A stretch of DNA of 64,000 nucleotides from Meiothermus sp. Pnk-1 (GTDB lineage: Bacteria; Deinococcota; Deinococci; Deinococcales; Thermaceae). The notes beneath the pieces were generated by a model. It did no database searches, had not been told where the DNA came from, and saw only the letters and a program-made list of their open reading frames with translations. Numbering within the stretch: position 1 is the first letter of the stretch; the number at the start of each line of letters is the position of its first letter. The stretch is from assembly GCF_003226535.1 (NCBI RefSeq), contig NZ_QKOB01000001.1:62001-126000 (forward strand), written 5' to 3'. Below, piece by piece: positions 27,740-36,405 of this stretch. Made by a program: the position numbers and the translations under genes.

Positions 27740-28867
27740 GTGAGACAACTCCTCTTGCCCTTAGCCCTAACCCTGACCCCCGCCCTGGCCCAAAGCTGCC
27801 TGGGTTTTCGTGGGCTCGAGGTCGTCACCCCCGCCGGCTTCTGCGCCGGGGTCGTCCGCAGCGGCCTGAACTTCCCCAGGGGCGTGCTTCCCCTGGCCAA
27901 CGGTGACCTCCTGGTGGTCGAGATGGGCGGTTGGAGCCCCCACCGCGGCGCGGTGACCCTGCTGGCCAAGGCTAAAGGCTACGCCCCCCAGCGCCTGTTC
28001 ACCCAGCTCGACCGCCCCAACGGCATCGTCCTGGGCCCCGACGGCAAGGTCTACGTGGGCGAGGTGGGCCGGATCTTCCGCTTCAGCCTGGACAAGCCCG
28101 CCAAGGAGTACGTCATCACCAACCTCCCCGGCAACGGCCGCCACCCCCTCACCCAAATGGTCTTCGATACCAACCGGCGCCTTTTGGTCAACGTCGGCAG
28201 CGCCAGCGACAACTGCCAGCAGGACAGGGGCCAGGCCGCTTGCCGCGAAGCCCAGACCAACGGGCTGGTGCGGCGCTACACCTTCGACTGGGAGAGCGGG
28301 AAGGTCAGCGGCTGGGGCGTGCTGGCGAGTGGCCTGCGCAACTCCATGGCCCTGGCCGTGCACCCCTCGGGCACCGTGCTCCAGGGGGAGAACTCCCGCG
28401 ACGCCATCAGCGCCGCCGACCCCAAGCTCGACGACGAGGAACACCCCAAGGACGAGCTGAACGTGCTCGAGGCCGGTGCCAACTACGGCTGGCCCTACTG
28501 CTACGAGAACGCCCGCAACGCCCCCGAGTTCCCCGGCTACCCCTGTGCCAACACCCGCAAGCCCGCCGTGCTGCTCCCCGCCCACGCCGCCCCGCTGGGC
28601 ATGACCTACTGGAGCGAGGGTCCCCAGCCCTACCGGGGCTGGCTGGTGGTGGGCTACCACGGCTACCGCAAGTACGGCCACCGCCTGGTGGCCTTCCCCC
28701 CAGACGCCAAGGGCATCCCCAACGGCGACCCCGCCGACCTGATCAAGGCCTGGGTGCTGCCCGGCGGCAAGCTGGGGGCCCCGGTGGACGTCAAGGCCGG
28801 CCCCGACGGCAGGCTCTACATCAGCGACGATCGCAACGGCATGCTGATCGTATTCGGCAGGCGATAA
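27740..28867 (+). CDS. Secreted PQQ-type sugar dehydrogenase (GDH/sorbosone family)
   Basis: The 375-residue protein starts with a signal peptide (VRQLLLPLALTLTPALAQS) and forms a beta-propeller of the soluble glucose/sorbosone dehydrogenase family. Recognisable blades include LDRPNGIVLGPDGKVYVGEV and the hallmark LEAGANYGWPYCYENA. PQQ and calcium binding are expected, but the residues cannot be assigned with certainty. The GTG at 27740 is seven bases after TAGGGT and gives a proper signal peptide; an upstream in-frame ATG would overlap the preceding gene. It oxidises aldoses or related sugars in the envelope. Confidence 0.82.
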   Translation: MRQLLLPLALTLTPALAQSCLGFRGLEVVTPAGFCAGVVRSGLNFPRGVLPLANGDLLVVEMGGWSPHRGAVTLLAKAKGYAPQRLFTQLDRPNGIVLGPDGKVYVGEVGRIFRFSLDKPAKEYVITNLPGNGRHPLTQMVFDTNRRLLVNVGSASDNCQQDRGQAACREAQTNGLVRRYTFDWESGKVSGWGVLASGLRNSMALAVHPSGTVLQGENSRDAISAADPKLDDEEHPKDELNVLEAGANYGWPYCYENARNAPEFPGYPCANTRKPAVLLPAHAAPLGMTYWSEGPQPYRGWLVVGYHGYRKYGHRLVAFPPDAKGIPNGDPADLIKAWVLPGGKLGAPVDVKAGPDGRLYISDDRNGMLIVFGRR

Positions 28868-29009
28868 TTTGGGAGCAAGAAGCGCTCGGCTATTATCCGC
28901 TAACTCGTAGCCTGCGGTTTACCCTTCCCAGCCCCCCTTGCTAAAGGGGAACAAGGCGTATTGCGTTTTGCGTACGACCCGCGCCCGACGCCAGGCATCC
29001 AGCCATCAG
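28868..29009. repeat. Intergenic hairpin plus heptad repeat copy
   Basis: CCCCTT-GCTA-AAGGGG (28934-28949) forms a perfect 6-bp hairpin between convergent genes. It is followed at 28956-28976 by the units GCGTATT, GCGTTTT and GCGTACG. The same order, a GC-rich palindromic stretch and then the heptads, is seen before 23958. Confidence 0.65.
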
Positions 29010-29621
29010 CTAAAAACCACCCGCCCCGGCGTTCTCCACCACCCGCCACATGTACCAAGCAGCATGGGAGCGGAAGGGGCGGAAGCGCTCGCCCAGGGCC
29101 TCGAGCCCGGCTCGATCGCTCACCCCGTAGACCCGCTCGAGGCCCCTGCGCACCCCGAGGTCGAGGAGGGGCCACACGTCGGGGCGGCGCAGGCCGAACA
29201 TCAAGAACATCTGCACCGTCCAGACCCCGATGCCCTTGAGCTGGGTGAGGTGGGCGATGATCTCCTCGTCGGAGCGCTGTTCGAGGCCCTCGAGACCGCC
29301 CTCAAGGGCGAAGCGCGAGAGGTCATGGATGAAGCCGACCTTGGCCCGCGAGAGGCCCAAAGCCCGCAGCTCGTCGGGGTGGGCGGTGGCCAGGACGGCG
29401 GGTTCGATGGGAAAGCGCCCCTCGAGCCGCTTCCATATGGTCTGGGCCGCCTTGCCGGAGAGTTGCTGTCCCACGATAGAGCTCACCAGGGTGGGGTAGG
29501 CGGGCCGCACCTCGGCGGCGTGAGGCTGGAAAGGGGCGGGGCCGAAGCGCCGCTGGAGCTCGGCCATCCGCGGGTCGCCGAACGTGACCGTGCCCGCCTT
29601 TTGCCGCTGGGGCCTAGACAA
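29010..29621 (-). CDS. DNA-3-methyladenine glycosylase II (AlkA-like)
   Basis: The 203-residue protein is an HhH-GPD glycosylase. SSIVGQQLSGKAAQTIWKRL opens the fold. The helix-hairpin-helix is LKGIGVWTVQMFLMF, and the catalytic Asp lies in WPLLDLGVRRG. It lacks the N-terminal domain of E. coli AlkA, as is usual for short bacterial members, and has no iron-sulfur cysteines. It removes alkylated purines in base excision repair. Its start overlaps the end of the upstream isochorismatase-type gene by eight bases. Confidence 0.9.
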   Translation of the reverse strand: MSRPQRQKAGTVTFGDPRMAELQRRFGPAPFQPHAAEVRPAYPTLVSSIVGQQLSGKAAQTIWKRLEGRFPIEPAVLATAHPDELRALGLSRAKVGFIHDLSRFALEGGLEGLEQRSDEEIIAHLTQLKGIGVWTVQMFLMFGLRRPDVWPLLDLGVRRGLERVYGVSDRAGLEALGERFRPFRSHAAWYMWRVVENAGAGGF

Positions 29622-30204
29622 ACCGCACCCCGGCGCAGGTGGTGACCTTACCCTGATACAAGAAGGTGACCTGGCGCAGCGCGGCCTCGAGGTCGAAGGG
29701 GGTGAGGGCGCTGGTGCCGTCTTCGGGCAGGACCACGTCGTACCAGCGCAGCGCAGCGCTGCCCGCCGTGTGCAGCACGCAGATGTTGGCCACCGTGCCC
29801 ACCACCACCACGTGCTTGATGCCCCACAGGTGCAGCAGGTGCTCGAGCGGAGTGCCGTAGAAGCCGTCGTAGCGGGCCTTGCGGAGGACGGTCTCCTCGG
29901 GGCGGGGCTTGAGCGCCTCCACGATCTCGGCCCCCCAGGTGTTCTGCACCCCGTGGCGCGGCCAGATGTTGAACTCGGGGTCGTCCTTGGGGTGCCAGTC
30001 CTGGGTGTAGACCACCCTGACCCCGGCGGCGCGGGCCCGCTCGAGCAGCTCGGCGATGGGCGGTATGGTCTTGGGCGCGTCCGGGACGAAGAGCGCCCCT
30101 TCGGGCTCCACGAAGTCGTTTTGCATGTCCACCACGATCAGAGCGGTCTGGGAAGCCGGCAGCGCTACCTCGGCCTGCCTGGGAATCTCGGGGACCTCGA
30201 CCAT
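29614..30204 (-). CDS. Isochorismatase-family cysteine hydrolase (nicotinamidase-like)
   Basis: The 196-residue protein has the Asp-Lys-Cys triad of the family: Asp in ALIVVDMQNDF, Lys in VLRKARYDGFYGT and Cys in VGTVANICVLHTA. TQDWHPKDDPEF, carrying metal-binding residues, points towards nicotinamidase, so a role in NAD salvage is likely. Pyrazinamidase-like or other amide substrates are possible. TACAAT lies six bases before its ATG. Confidence 0.88.
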   Translation of the reverse strand: MVEVPEIPRQAEVALPASQTALIVVDMQNDFVEPEGALFVPDAPKTIPPIAELLERARAAGVRVVYTQDWHPKDDPEFNIWPRHGVQNTWGAEIVEALKPRPEETVLRKARYDGFYGTPLEHLLHLWGIKHVVVVGTVANICVLHTAGSAALRWYDVVLPEDGTSALTPFDLEAALRQVTFLYQGKVTTCAGVRFV

Positions 30205-30272
30205 GGCCTAATTGTAAATCGAAAGCCGGACCCGGCGCAGAGCGCCGCATGCCCGGCCCCTCTGGGCTGCGG

Positions 30273-30866
30273 TTACTTCTGTCCCACGAAGCGCCACGCT
30301 AGCGGCAGCAAAGAGGCCGCCAGCACCGCCTTGATGAAGTCGCCGATGAGGAACTTGGTCATCCCGGCCATGATCACCGTGTTCCAGTCCTTGAAGATGC
30401 CCAACTTGAAGCCTACATAGCCCAGCCAGGGCACTCCGATGGCGTAGATGAGCAAGCTGGCTGCTAGCATCAGGCCCAGGGTCTTGAAGAAGCTGCGGTC
30501 AGCCCCATAGCGCTCGACCAAGTAGCCCACCAGCCAGGCGGCGATGGGGAAAGCCACCAGATAGCCCAGCGTCAGGCCTTTGCCGATTCCCGAGGCCCCC
30601 CCGGCGAAGAAGGGAGCCCCTAGGCTGCCGGCCAAGACGTAGGTGACCAGGGCCAAAAATCCCAGCCGCCCGCCCAGCGCCGCACCCACCAAGAGCACCC
30701 CGAAGGTCTGCCCGGTGATGGGCACCGGGGAACCCACCGCAAACTGCGCGGTCAAGGCCACGAACAGGCAACCCGCCAGCACCAAAACCACGTCGCGGGT
30801 CAGGGTACGGGCGGGCAAAAGGGATTTGGCAAGAGGCAGATAAGGAAGGGTTTGGGTTGGGTTCAT
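30273..30866 (-). CDS. bioY: Biotin transporter substrate-binding (S) component
   Basis: The 197-residue membrane protein has six helices and the BioY signatures: QFAVGSPVPITGQTFGVLLVGAALG, then GGASGIGKGLTLGYLVAFP. It binds biotin in the membrane, alone or with the shared ECF transporter module. The ATG at 30866 overlaps the birA stop (ATGA) and lies seven bases from AGGAGG. An upstream GTG is too close to that site to be used. Confidence 0.93.
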   Translation of the reverse strand: MNPTQTLPYLPLAKSLLPARTLTRDVVLVLAGCLFVALTAQFAVGSPVPITGQTFGVLLVGAALGGRLGFLALVTYVLAGSLGAPFFAGGASGIGKGLTLGYLVAFPIAAWLVGYLVERYGADRSFFKTLGLMLAASLLIYAIGVPWLGYVGFKLGIFKDWNTVIMAGMTKFLIGDFIKAVLAASLLPLAWRFVGQK

Positions 30867-31612
30867 GTCCACACCTCCTGAATGTTACCTACCAAGTCCA
30901 CGTCACCCGAGGTGACGCGCCGCATTGTACCTGAGACCTCCAGCCACAGGGAACCGTCTTCGGCGATATCCACGGCTCGGCCCCGCAGGGTCTCCTGGGG
31001 GGTCTCGAGCACCACCTCCTGGCCCAGGGTGAGGCTGTAGCGCCGCCAGGCGGAAAGTATCTGGTTGGGCTGCCCCTCGAGCCCAGGGTACAGACGCCCC
31101 AGGCGATTGAGAAAGCCAGCCAGTACCTCGATCCGGCCCGCCGGAGCGAACTCCACCAGCGCCGCCCTGCCCGGTGGGGCGGCGCGGACGTTGAGGCCGA
31201 TGCCCAAAACCACGTATCCTCGCCCGGCCTCGAGCAGGATCCCTGCCAGTTTGCGCCCATCGGAGGCCAATAGGTCGTTGGGCCACTTGAGCCCCCCCAC
31301 CCCACAGGCCTCGCGCAGGGCGACTCCGGCGGCGAAGGAGAGGAGGGGGAAGCGCTCCGGAGAGATACGGGGGCGCAGCAGCAGCGAGAAGGTGAGGCTT
31401 TCTCCCGGCGTGCTCTGCCAGGGCCGCCCCCGCCGCCCCCGGCCCTTTTCCTGCACCTCCGCCACCACCAAAGCTCCTTCGGGCGCCCCCGCCTCGGCCC
31501 AGGCTTTGGCCACGTCCTGGGTGGAGGTGGTGCGCTCCAGGTAGCAGTACCTCTGCCCCAGCGGGGTCTCGAGCAAGGGAAGCAACGCCTCCGGGCTCAG
31601 TTCACCAGACAC
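30863..31612 (-). CDS. birA: Biotin--[acetyl-CoA-carboxylase] ligase (single-function)
   Basis: The 249-residue enzyme joins biotin to the carboxylase carrier protein. It has TTSTQDVAKAWAEAGA, the biotinyl-AMP loop GRGRRGRPW, the KWPNDLL strand and a C-terminal SH3-like domain. The DNA-binding N-terminal domain of E. coli BirA is absent, so it cannot repress biotin genes. It overlaps bioY, linking uptake and use of the vitamin. The GTG start is five bases from TACAAT. Confidence 0.94.
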   Translation of the reverse strand: MSGELSPEALLPLLETPLGQRYCYLERTTSTQDVAKAWAEAGAPEGALVVAEVQEKGRGRRGRPWQSTPGESLTFSLLLRPRISPERFPLLSFAAGVALREACGVGGLKWPNDLLASDGRKLAGILLEAGRGYVVLGIGLNVRAAPPGRAALVEFAPAGRIEVLAGFLNRLGRLYPGLEGQPNQILSAWRRYSLTLGQEVVLETPQETLRGRAVDIAEDGSLWLEVSGTMRRVTSGDVDLVGNIQEVWT

Positions 31613-31742
31613 GCTCGATTGTACCCCAAGCGCAGGCGGGAGGAACTGGGGGGTCCGGGCGCGTGGCGCTGTCCCGGAGTCGTCTCTTGTTCAGCCGTGC
31701 GAAAAGTAGAGCTAGGCGCGAGCCGCACTACCCTGGGGGCCG

Positions 31743-32072
31743 TCAGCCTATTTCGCCGGAGGTGAGGCGGTGGGGGCGCCCATCGCTCCAGGGCCGCCCG
31801 TACCAACGTACCTCGGCTTGCGGGAAGGCCCGCTCGAGCAACCCCTGCAGATACTCCGAGGCCCCCGGCAGCAAGCCGTTACAAGAGCCCGATACGTAGA
31901 CGAAGGCTCCGTGTGGCTTGCGAGGGGCCGGAAACCCGCTCAGGCAGCCTTCGTATTCGGGAAAGGCCTGGTAGAAGGTGCGCAAAAGGGGCTCGAGGAG
32001 GTTTTCCGCCCCCGGCAACCCCGCCTCGTCCTTGGGGCGCACCCAGAAGGCCACCACCTTAAATTCCTTCAC
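31743..32072 (-). CDS. Conserved-looking hypothetical protein in the cobalamin operon
   Basis: The 109-residue soluble protein has no recognisable domain. It contains YVSGSCNGLLPGASEYLQGL and ends with a basic stretch including WSDGRPHRL. Its start overlaps the upstream cobalamin-binding-protein gene by 14 bases, so it is translated with it. A role in cobalamin handling is guilt by association only. Confidence 0.6.
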   Translation of the reverse strand: MKEFKVVAFWVRPKDEAGLPGAENLLEPLLRTFYQAFPEYEGCLSGFPAPRKPHGAFVYVSGSCNGLLPGASEYLQGLLERAFPQAEVRWYGRPWSDGRPHRLTSGEIG

Positions 32073-32871
32073 CCCCGCCCCCTTTTACCCCTGAAATCGG
32101 CTTGGTCCACACCGGGACGCGCTGCAGCCTGTTGGCCAGGCGCTGTACCCCTTCGGCTAAACGTGGCCCCGGGCGGCCTAAGTAGGCTTCCTCGAGGGGA
32201 AAAACCTGCCCGTAGCGGATGGCTGGAATCCGCAACTTCCGCTTCAGCACCACTTCGGGCCGCAGTTTTTTCGCCCCGCACCACGACACCGTGATGAGGT
32301 CGGGCTGGGCCTCCTCCACCTCGGCCTCGCTCAGCGGCTTCGAGCGCACTTCCAGGTGAGCGAAGGCGTTCTGGGCCCCCAGGGCCTCGAGCATCTGGGT
32401 CACCCAGCTTCTTCGCCCCGCCGCGATCATCGGGCGCGGCCACCACTCCACCATCACCCGCGGCGGGCGCACCCAGTTGGGCAAGCCGCCTCGAGCCGCA
32501 GCGATCATCCGCTGCATGGCCTGCACCACGTGGGTCCCCCGCTGCGGGACCCCCAAAAGCTCCGCGACCCGCCGGATGTCGGCGTACACGTCGGCCAAGG
32601 TCTCGGGGTCCAGGATCACCTGGGGAATACCGCGCCGCTCCAGGCCCTCTACCACCCGCTCCATGCCGGGCACGGAAAGGCTCGAGAGCACCAAGTCTGG
32701 CCTAAGGGCTTCCACTTTGTCCAGATTCACCTGCAAATCCGGCCCCACCCGGGGGAGGTGCGCAACCTCCGCCGGAAAGTCCGAGTGGTCGTCCACCCCT
32801 ACCAGCTGCTCCAGGCAGCCCAGGGCCCAGACGATCTCGGTGTTGGAAGCGGTCAGACTAACGAGGCGCAT
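32059..32871 (-). CDS. BtuF-like cobalamin-binding protein lacking a signal peptide
   Basis: The 270-residue protein follows the helical-backbone receptor fold: RLVSLTASNTEIVWALGCLE, then GVDDHSDFP and VEALRPDLVLSSLS. Homologues bind vitamin B12 or iron complexes in the periplasm. Here the reading frame begins directly at the fold with no signal peptide or lipobox, and the spacing of six bases to the upstream pduO gene leaves no room for one. It may work in the cytoplasm or be exported in an unknown way. Residues 100-130 and the tail differ from classic BtuF. Confidence 0.75.
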   Translation of the reverse strand: MRLVSLTASNTEIVWALGCLEQLVGVDDHSDFPAEVAHLPRVGPDLQVNLDKVEALRPDLVLSSLSVPGMERVVEGLERRGIPQVILDPETLADVYADIRRVAELLGVPQRGTHVVQAMQRMIAAARGGLPNWVRPPRVMVEWWPRPMIAAGRRSWVTQMLEALGAQNAFAHLEVRSKPLSEAEVEEAQPDLITVSWCGAKKLRPEVVLKRKLRIPAIRYGQVFPLEEAYLGRPGPRLAEGVQRLANRLQRVPVWTKPISGVKGGGGEGI

Positions 32872-32877
32872 ATGCGT

Positions 32878-33441
32878 TTAGCGGCGCTTTTTCACCAACC
32901 ACTTCTCCTCCGAGAAGCCTTCGCGCCGGTTCACCACCCGCGCCAGGGTGAAGAGCAGATCCGAGAGGCGGTTGAGGTAGCGCCGGGCCTCGGGGTTGAT
33001 CTCCTCCTGGTGCGAAAGCTTCACCACGCAGCGCTCGGCCCGGCGCACCACGGTGCGGGCCAGATGCAGCGCGGCGGCGGCGGGGTGGCCACCGGGGTGG
33101 ATGAAGCCGGTGAAGGGGGGGGCTTCCTCCTGGTAGCGGTCGATGAGCTGCTCGAGCCGCTCCACGTCTGCTGCGTCGAGGCGGACCACGTTTTTGGCGT
33201 AGGGGGAGCCCTGGCGGGTGGCGAGGTCAGCCCCTAAGTCGAAGAGGGCGTTCTGGAGGTACTCGAGGTCGCCCTGGAGGTCGGCGTGTTGGGCCGGGAG
33301 GAGGCTACGGGCCAGCCCCAGGGCGCTGTTGGCCTCGTCCACGGTGCCGTAAGCCTCCACCCGGGGGTGATCCTTGGGAACCCGCTCGGCGCCGTAGAGG
33401 CCGGTCTCGCCCTGGTCGCCGGTTTTGGTGTAGATCTTCAT
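32878..33441 (-). CDS. pduO: Cob(I)alamin adenosyltransferase, PduO type
   Basis: The 187-residue trimer-forming enzyme makes adenosylcobalamin from ATP and cob(I)alamin. The N-terminal KIYTKTGDQGETGLYG binds ATP, and the C-terminal helices contain RRAERCVVKLS and RYLNRLSDLLFTLARV. It is the first gene of a three-gene cluster with the BtuF-like protein. TAGAGT lies six bases before the ATG. Confidence 0.94.
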   Translation of the reverse strand: MKIYTKTGDQGETGLYGAERVPKDHPRVEAYGTVDEANSALGLARSLLPAQHADLQGDLEYLQNALFDLGADLATRQGSPYAKNVVRLDAADVERLEQLIDRYQEEAPPFTGFIHPGGHPAAAALHLARTVVRRAERCVVKLSHQEEINPEARRYLNRLSDLLFTLARVVNRREGFSEEKWLVKKRR

Positions 33442-33536
33442 GCTTCCACTCTAACCACCGCTTGGGTCGGCAACCGTAAGCGAACTCGCCTCGCTCATCG
33501 CAACAACGCGGCCCTGGATCGGAGGGGAGGCGCGGT

Positions 33537-35378
33537 CTACCTGAGCTTCTGCTCGATCAGCCGGGCGACCTGCTCACGGGGGAACCCCGACTGCGCCCAG
33601 GCCCCGCTGGCCGAGTAGGGCAGGAGCTGAATGTCGATGTTCGGGACGTTTCCATTGGCCACCCGGACCGGGTTGGGGTAGGCCCCCAGGGGTTCGCTGT
33701 CGTACTCCCCGTTGCCGTTGATGTCCTGGAAGGCCGCGGCCAGGTAGGTCCCGGGCTCGAGGCCGCCGATGGAGTAGGGGGTGCGCTCTTGGGTTTGCAA
33801 GACCACGTTGAGCTTGGAGCGGCTGAAATCTATGGCCAAATCGCCCCCCGCGTCCAGGCAGCTCCGGGTGGTGCAGAAGAAGGCCACCACGTACGTCGTC
33901 ACCGGGCGGGTGGATGGCGGGGGCGGGGGCGCGGGCGTGGAACCACTGGTCAGGGCTTTGGCCGCGTCCACCAAGCCCGCCCCGCAATCGCTCCCCGAGG
34001 GGCGGTTGCACTGCGAGGCCGTCAGAGGGGTCGCGCTAGTCCTGAGTTTTTGTAGAGCTTGGTCAAAGGTGAGGCTGGGGGCCTGCGCCTTCATCAGGGA
34101 GACGATGCCCGCCACGTGCGGCGCGGCCATCGAGGTGCCCTGGTAGAAGGCGTAAACCCATTTTTGGTTGGCATCATCCCTCAAGGTGCTGAGCACCCCC
34201 GCCGGGTAAGATCGTCCGTTGAAGGTGAAGGTCTGGTTGAGGTCACCGCCCGCGGCCATCACGTCGATGCGCGGGCCATAGTTGGAGTAGGGGGCGCGCT
34301 TCCCGTCGGGGCCGACCGCGCCCACCGTGATGACCTTCTGGCAGCTCGCGGGGGTGAAGCCGGAGGCGTCCGTGTTGCTGTTTCCCGCCGCCACCACCAC
34401 GATGGCGCCCTGCGAGGTGGCGAAGTTGATGGCCTCCTGCCAGGCCGGATCACAGCTCCCCTGCCCCCCCAGGCTCAGGTTGATGACATCGGCCCGGTTG
34501 GGGTTGGCGGGAACCCCGCTCACCGAACCGCCCGCCGCCCACCTGATGGCCTCCACGATGTCGGCGGTAGTGCCGCCCCCCCTGCCCAAGACCCGGATCG
34601 GCACGATCTTGGCGGCCCAGTTCACCCCGGCTACCCCTTGGTTGTTGTCGGTGGCCGCGCCCACCGTACCGGCCACGTGGGTGCCGTGGTAGGAATTCGG
34701 CTCGCCGGCCTGCTCGGCATCCCCCTCGTCGGTGGGGTCGGAGTCGCGGCCATCCCCATCGCCCGCGACGGCGGGATCGGAGATGAAGTCGTAGCCGCCC
34801 GTTACCCTTCCGGCCAGATCGGGGTGGGGCAGGATCCCGGTGTCGATCACCGCGACCTTGGTGCTGGCCGAACCGGTGGTGGTGTCCCAGGCCGCCGGGA
34901 GGTTCATCAGCGGGTAGTGCCACTGGGCGCCGTAGTAGGGATCGTTGGGCGTCTTGAGGGCGCGCCAGATGCGGTTCGGCACCGCGTATTCCACGTCGGC
35001 GCGGGCGGCGAGGCGCTCTACCAGGGCCAGGGTTCCGGCTGTATCTAACCCCGAGGCCCGGTACAGCTGGGTGCGCTCGAGCGCCAGCGGCCGCACCAGG
35101 CTCAGGGTCTGGCCGTTCACCCTGAGGCTCGAGGCCGACTGCAAGCTCACCGTGGGTTTGAACTTGACGATGACCTCGCCGGGAACGATCTCCTCACCGC
35201 GGTGGGCATTGAGGTCGTTGCGCAAGGCAGGGTTGATACCGAGGCCGGCAGCCCCGTTCTGGATGGCCCCCGGGGCGATCACCACCCCCGAGATCGAGCC
35301 CGACCCGGCAGGATTGCTCGACGGACAAGCCGTCAACACCAACGCTAGAAGGGGAAACCCCAAAAGAGATCTACGCAT
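33537..35378 (-). CDS. Subtilisin-family (S8) serine protease with lipoprotein signal
   Basis: The 613-residue protein begins with a lipobox (LTAC, Cys18), then an I9-like propeptide including GEVIVKFKPTV. The protease domain has Asp in VAVIDTGILPHPDLAG, His in YHGTHVAGTVGA and Ser in YQGTSMAAPHVAGIVSL. A Pro-rich linker follows, then a C-terminal beta domain of about 120 residues with DINGNGEYDSE, which may bind calcium. Such proteases are common in Thermaceae and Deinococcus; this one would be tethered to a membrane. The C-terminal domain is not named. Confidence 0.92.
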   Translation of the reverse strand: MRRSLLGFPLLALVLTACPSSNPAGSGSISGVVIAPGAIQNGAAGLGINPALRNDLNAHRGEEIVPGEVIVKFKPTVSLQSASSLRVNGQTLSLVRPLALERTQLYRASGLDTAGTLALVERLAARADVEYAVPNRIWRALKTPNDPYYGAQWHYPLMNLPAAWDTTTGSASTKVAVIDTGILPHPDLAGRVTGGYDFISDPAVAGDGDGRDSDPTDEGDAEQAGEPNSYHGTHVAGTVGAATDNNQGVAGVNWAAKIVPIRVLGRGGGTTADIVEAIRWAAGGSVSGVPANPNRADVINLSLGGQGSCDPAWQEAINFATSQGAIVVVAAGNSNTDASGFTPASCQKVITVGAVGPDGKRAPYSNYGPRIDVMAAGGDLNQTFTFNGRSYPAGVLSTLRDDANQKWVYAFYQGTSMAAPHVAGIVSLMKAQAPSLTFDQALQKLRTSATPLTASQCNRPSGSDCGAGLVDAAKALTSGSTPAPPPPPSTRPVTTYVVAFFCTTRSCLDAGGDLAIDFSRSKLNVVLQTQERTPYSIGGLEPGTYLAAAFQDINGNGEYDSEPLGAYPNPVRVANGNVPNIDIQLLPYSASGAWAQSGFPREQVARLIEQKLR

Positions 35379-35496
35379 GCTTCTAACCCCCTGCCCAGCA
35401 AGTTGCCCTGGCCCCAGTGTATTCCATCGAGCCCCTCTTCTGCCGGCGAAAGAAAGTCGAGCGTTGCCCGCCAGGGGTTGTATATTAGGCGCGAAT

Positions 35497-36405
35497 ATGG
35501 CTCAGGTTACTGCTTCTGGGCTGCGCAGGGCCCAGGGAAGTCGTCGAAGAAGTGTTGCCGGTTGGTGGTTTTTGGCCCCCGCGTTGCTCTTTATAATGGC
35601 CTTCACCGTCTACCCAGCCCTGAGCGCCTTCTGGCTCTCGCTGCACAGCGAAGCCCCGTTCTCAGGGAACTCGGTGTGGGTGGGGCTACAAAACTACCAA
35701 GACCTGCTGCACGACCGTGAGTTTCATAGCAGCCTGCTCACCACCTTGCTCTTCACCCTGATGACCGTGCCGCTCTCGATCGGCGGAGGGTTGCTGGCGG
35801 CGGTGCTCTTGCACCGCACCCTGCCGGGGATCCGCATCTACCGGGTGCTGCTGTTCCTCCCGGTGGCGGTGCCGACCGCTACCGCGGCCATCGCCTGGCG
35901 CTGGCTGTACCACCCGGTGGTGGGGTATATCAACTACGCCCTCAGCCTGTTCCACCTGCCCCCGGTCTCCTGGCTGCAAGACCCCAGCGTAGCCCTGGCT
36001 GCGGTAGCCCTGGCGGTAGCTTGGCAGCAGCTTGGGCTGAATGCCATCCTGCTGCTGGCCGCCTTGCAGGGCATCCCCGAGGACCTGATCGAGGCCGCGC
36101 GGCTAGACGGGGCTACCCCCCTGAATATCTTCGCCCGCATCACCCTGCCCTTGCTCTCTCCCACCTTGTTTTTCGCCTCGATCGTGGGGGTGATCCACGC
36201 CATGACCACCTTCGGCCCCATTGACCTGCTGACCCGGGGCGGCCCGGCAAGCGCTACCCAAGTGGCCGTATACCGCATCTACACCGAAGGGTTTATCAAC
36301 TTCCGCTTCGGCTACGCCACCGCCCAAGCGGTGCTGCTCTTTATCGTGATCCTGGGCTTTACCCTGCTGCAAAACCGCCTCGAGCGAAGGGTGCATTACC
36401 AATGA
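35497..36405 (+). CDS. Carbohydrate ABC transporter permease (MalF/UgpA type)
   Basis: The 302-residue inner-membrane protein has six helices, with the EAA loop EAARLDGATPLNIFARITLP that docks the ATPase. It belongs to the CUT1 family. The start at 35497 is ten bases after TATATT, and a longer upstream in-frame start would overlap the divergent protease gene. It is the first of three importer genes; no ATPase is in the cluster, so a shared MsmK-like ATPase is expected. Confidence 0.92.
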   Translation: MAQVTASGLRRAQGSRRRSVAGWWFLAPALLFIMAFTVYPALSAFWLSLHSEAPFSGNSVWVGLQNYQDLLHDREFHSSLLTTLLFTLMTVPLSIGGGLLAAVLLHRTLPGIRIYRVLLFLPVAVPTATAAIAWRWLYHPVVGYINYALSLFHLPPVSWLQDPSVALAAVALAVAWQQLGLNAILLLAALQGIPEDLIEAARLDGATPLNIFARITLPLLSPTLFFASIVGVIHAMTTFGPIDLLTRGGPASATQVAVYRIYTEGFINFRFGYATAQAVLLFIVILGFTLLQNRLERRVHYQ

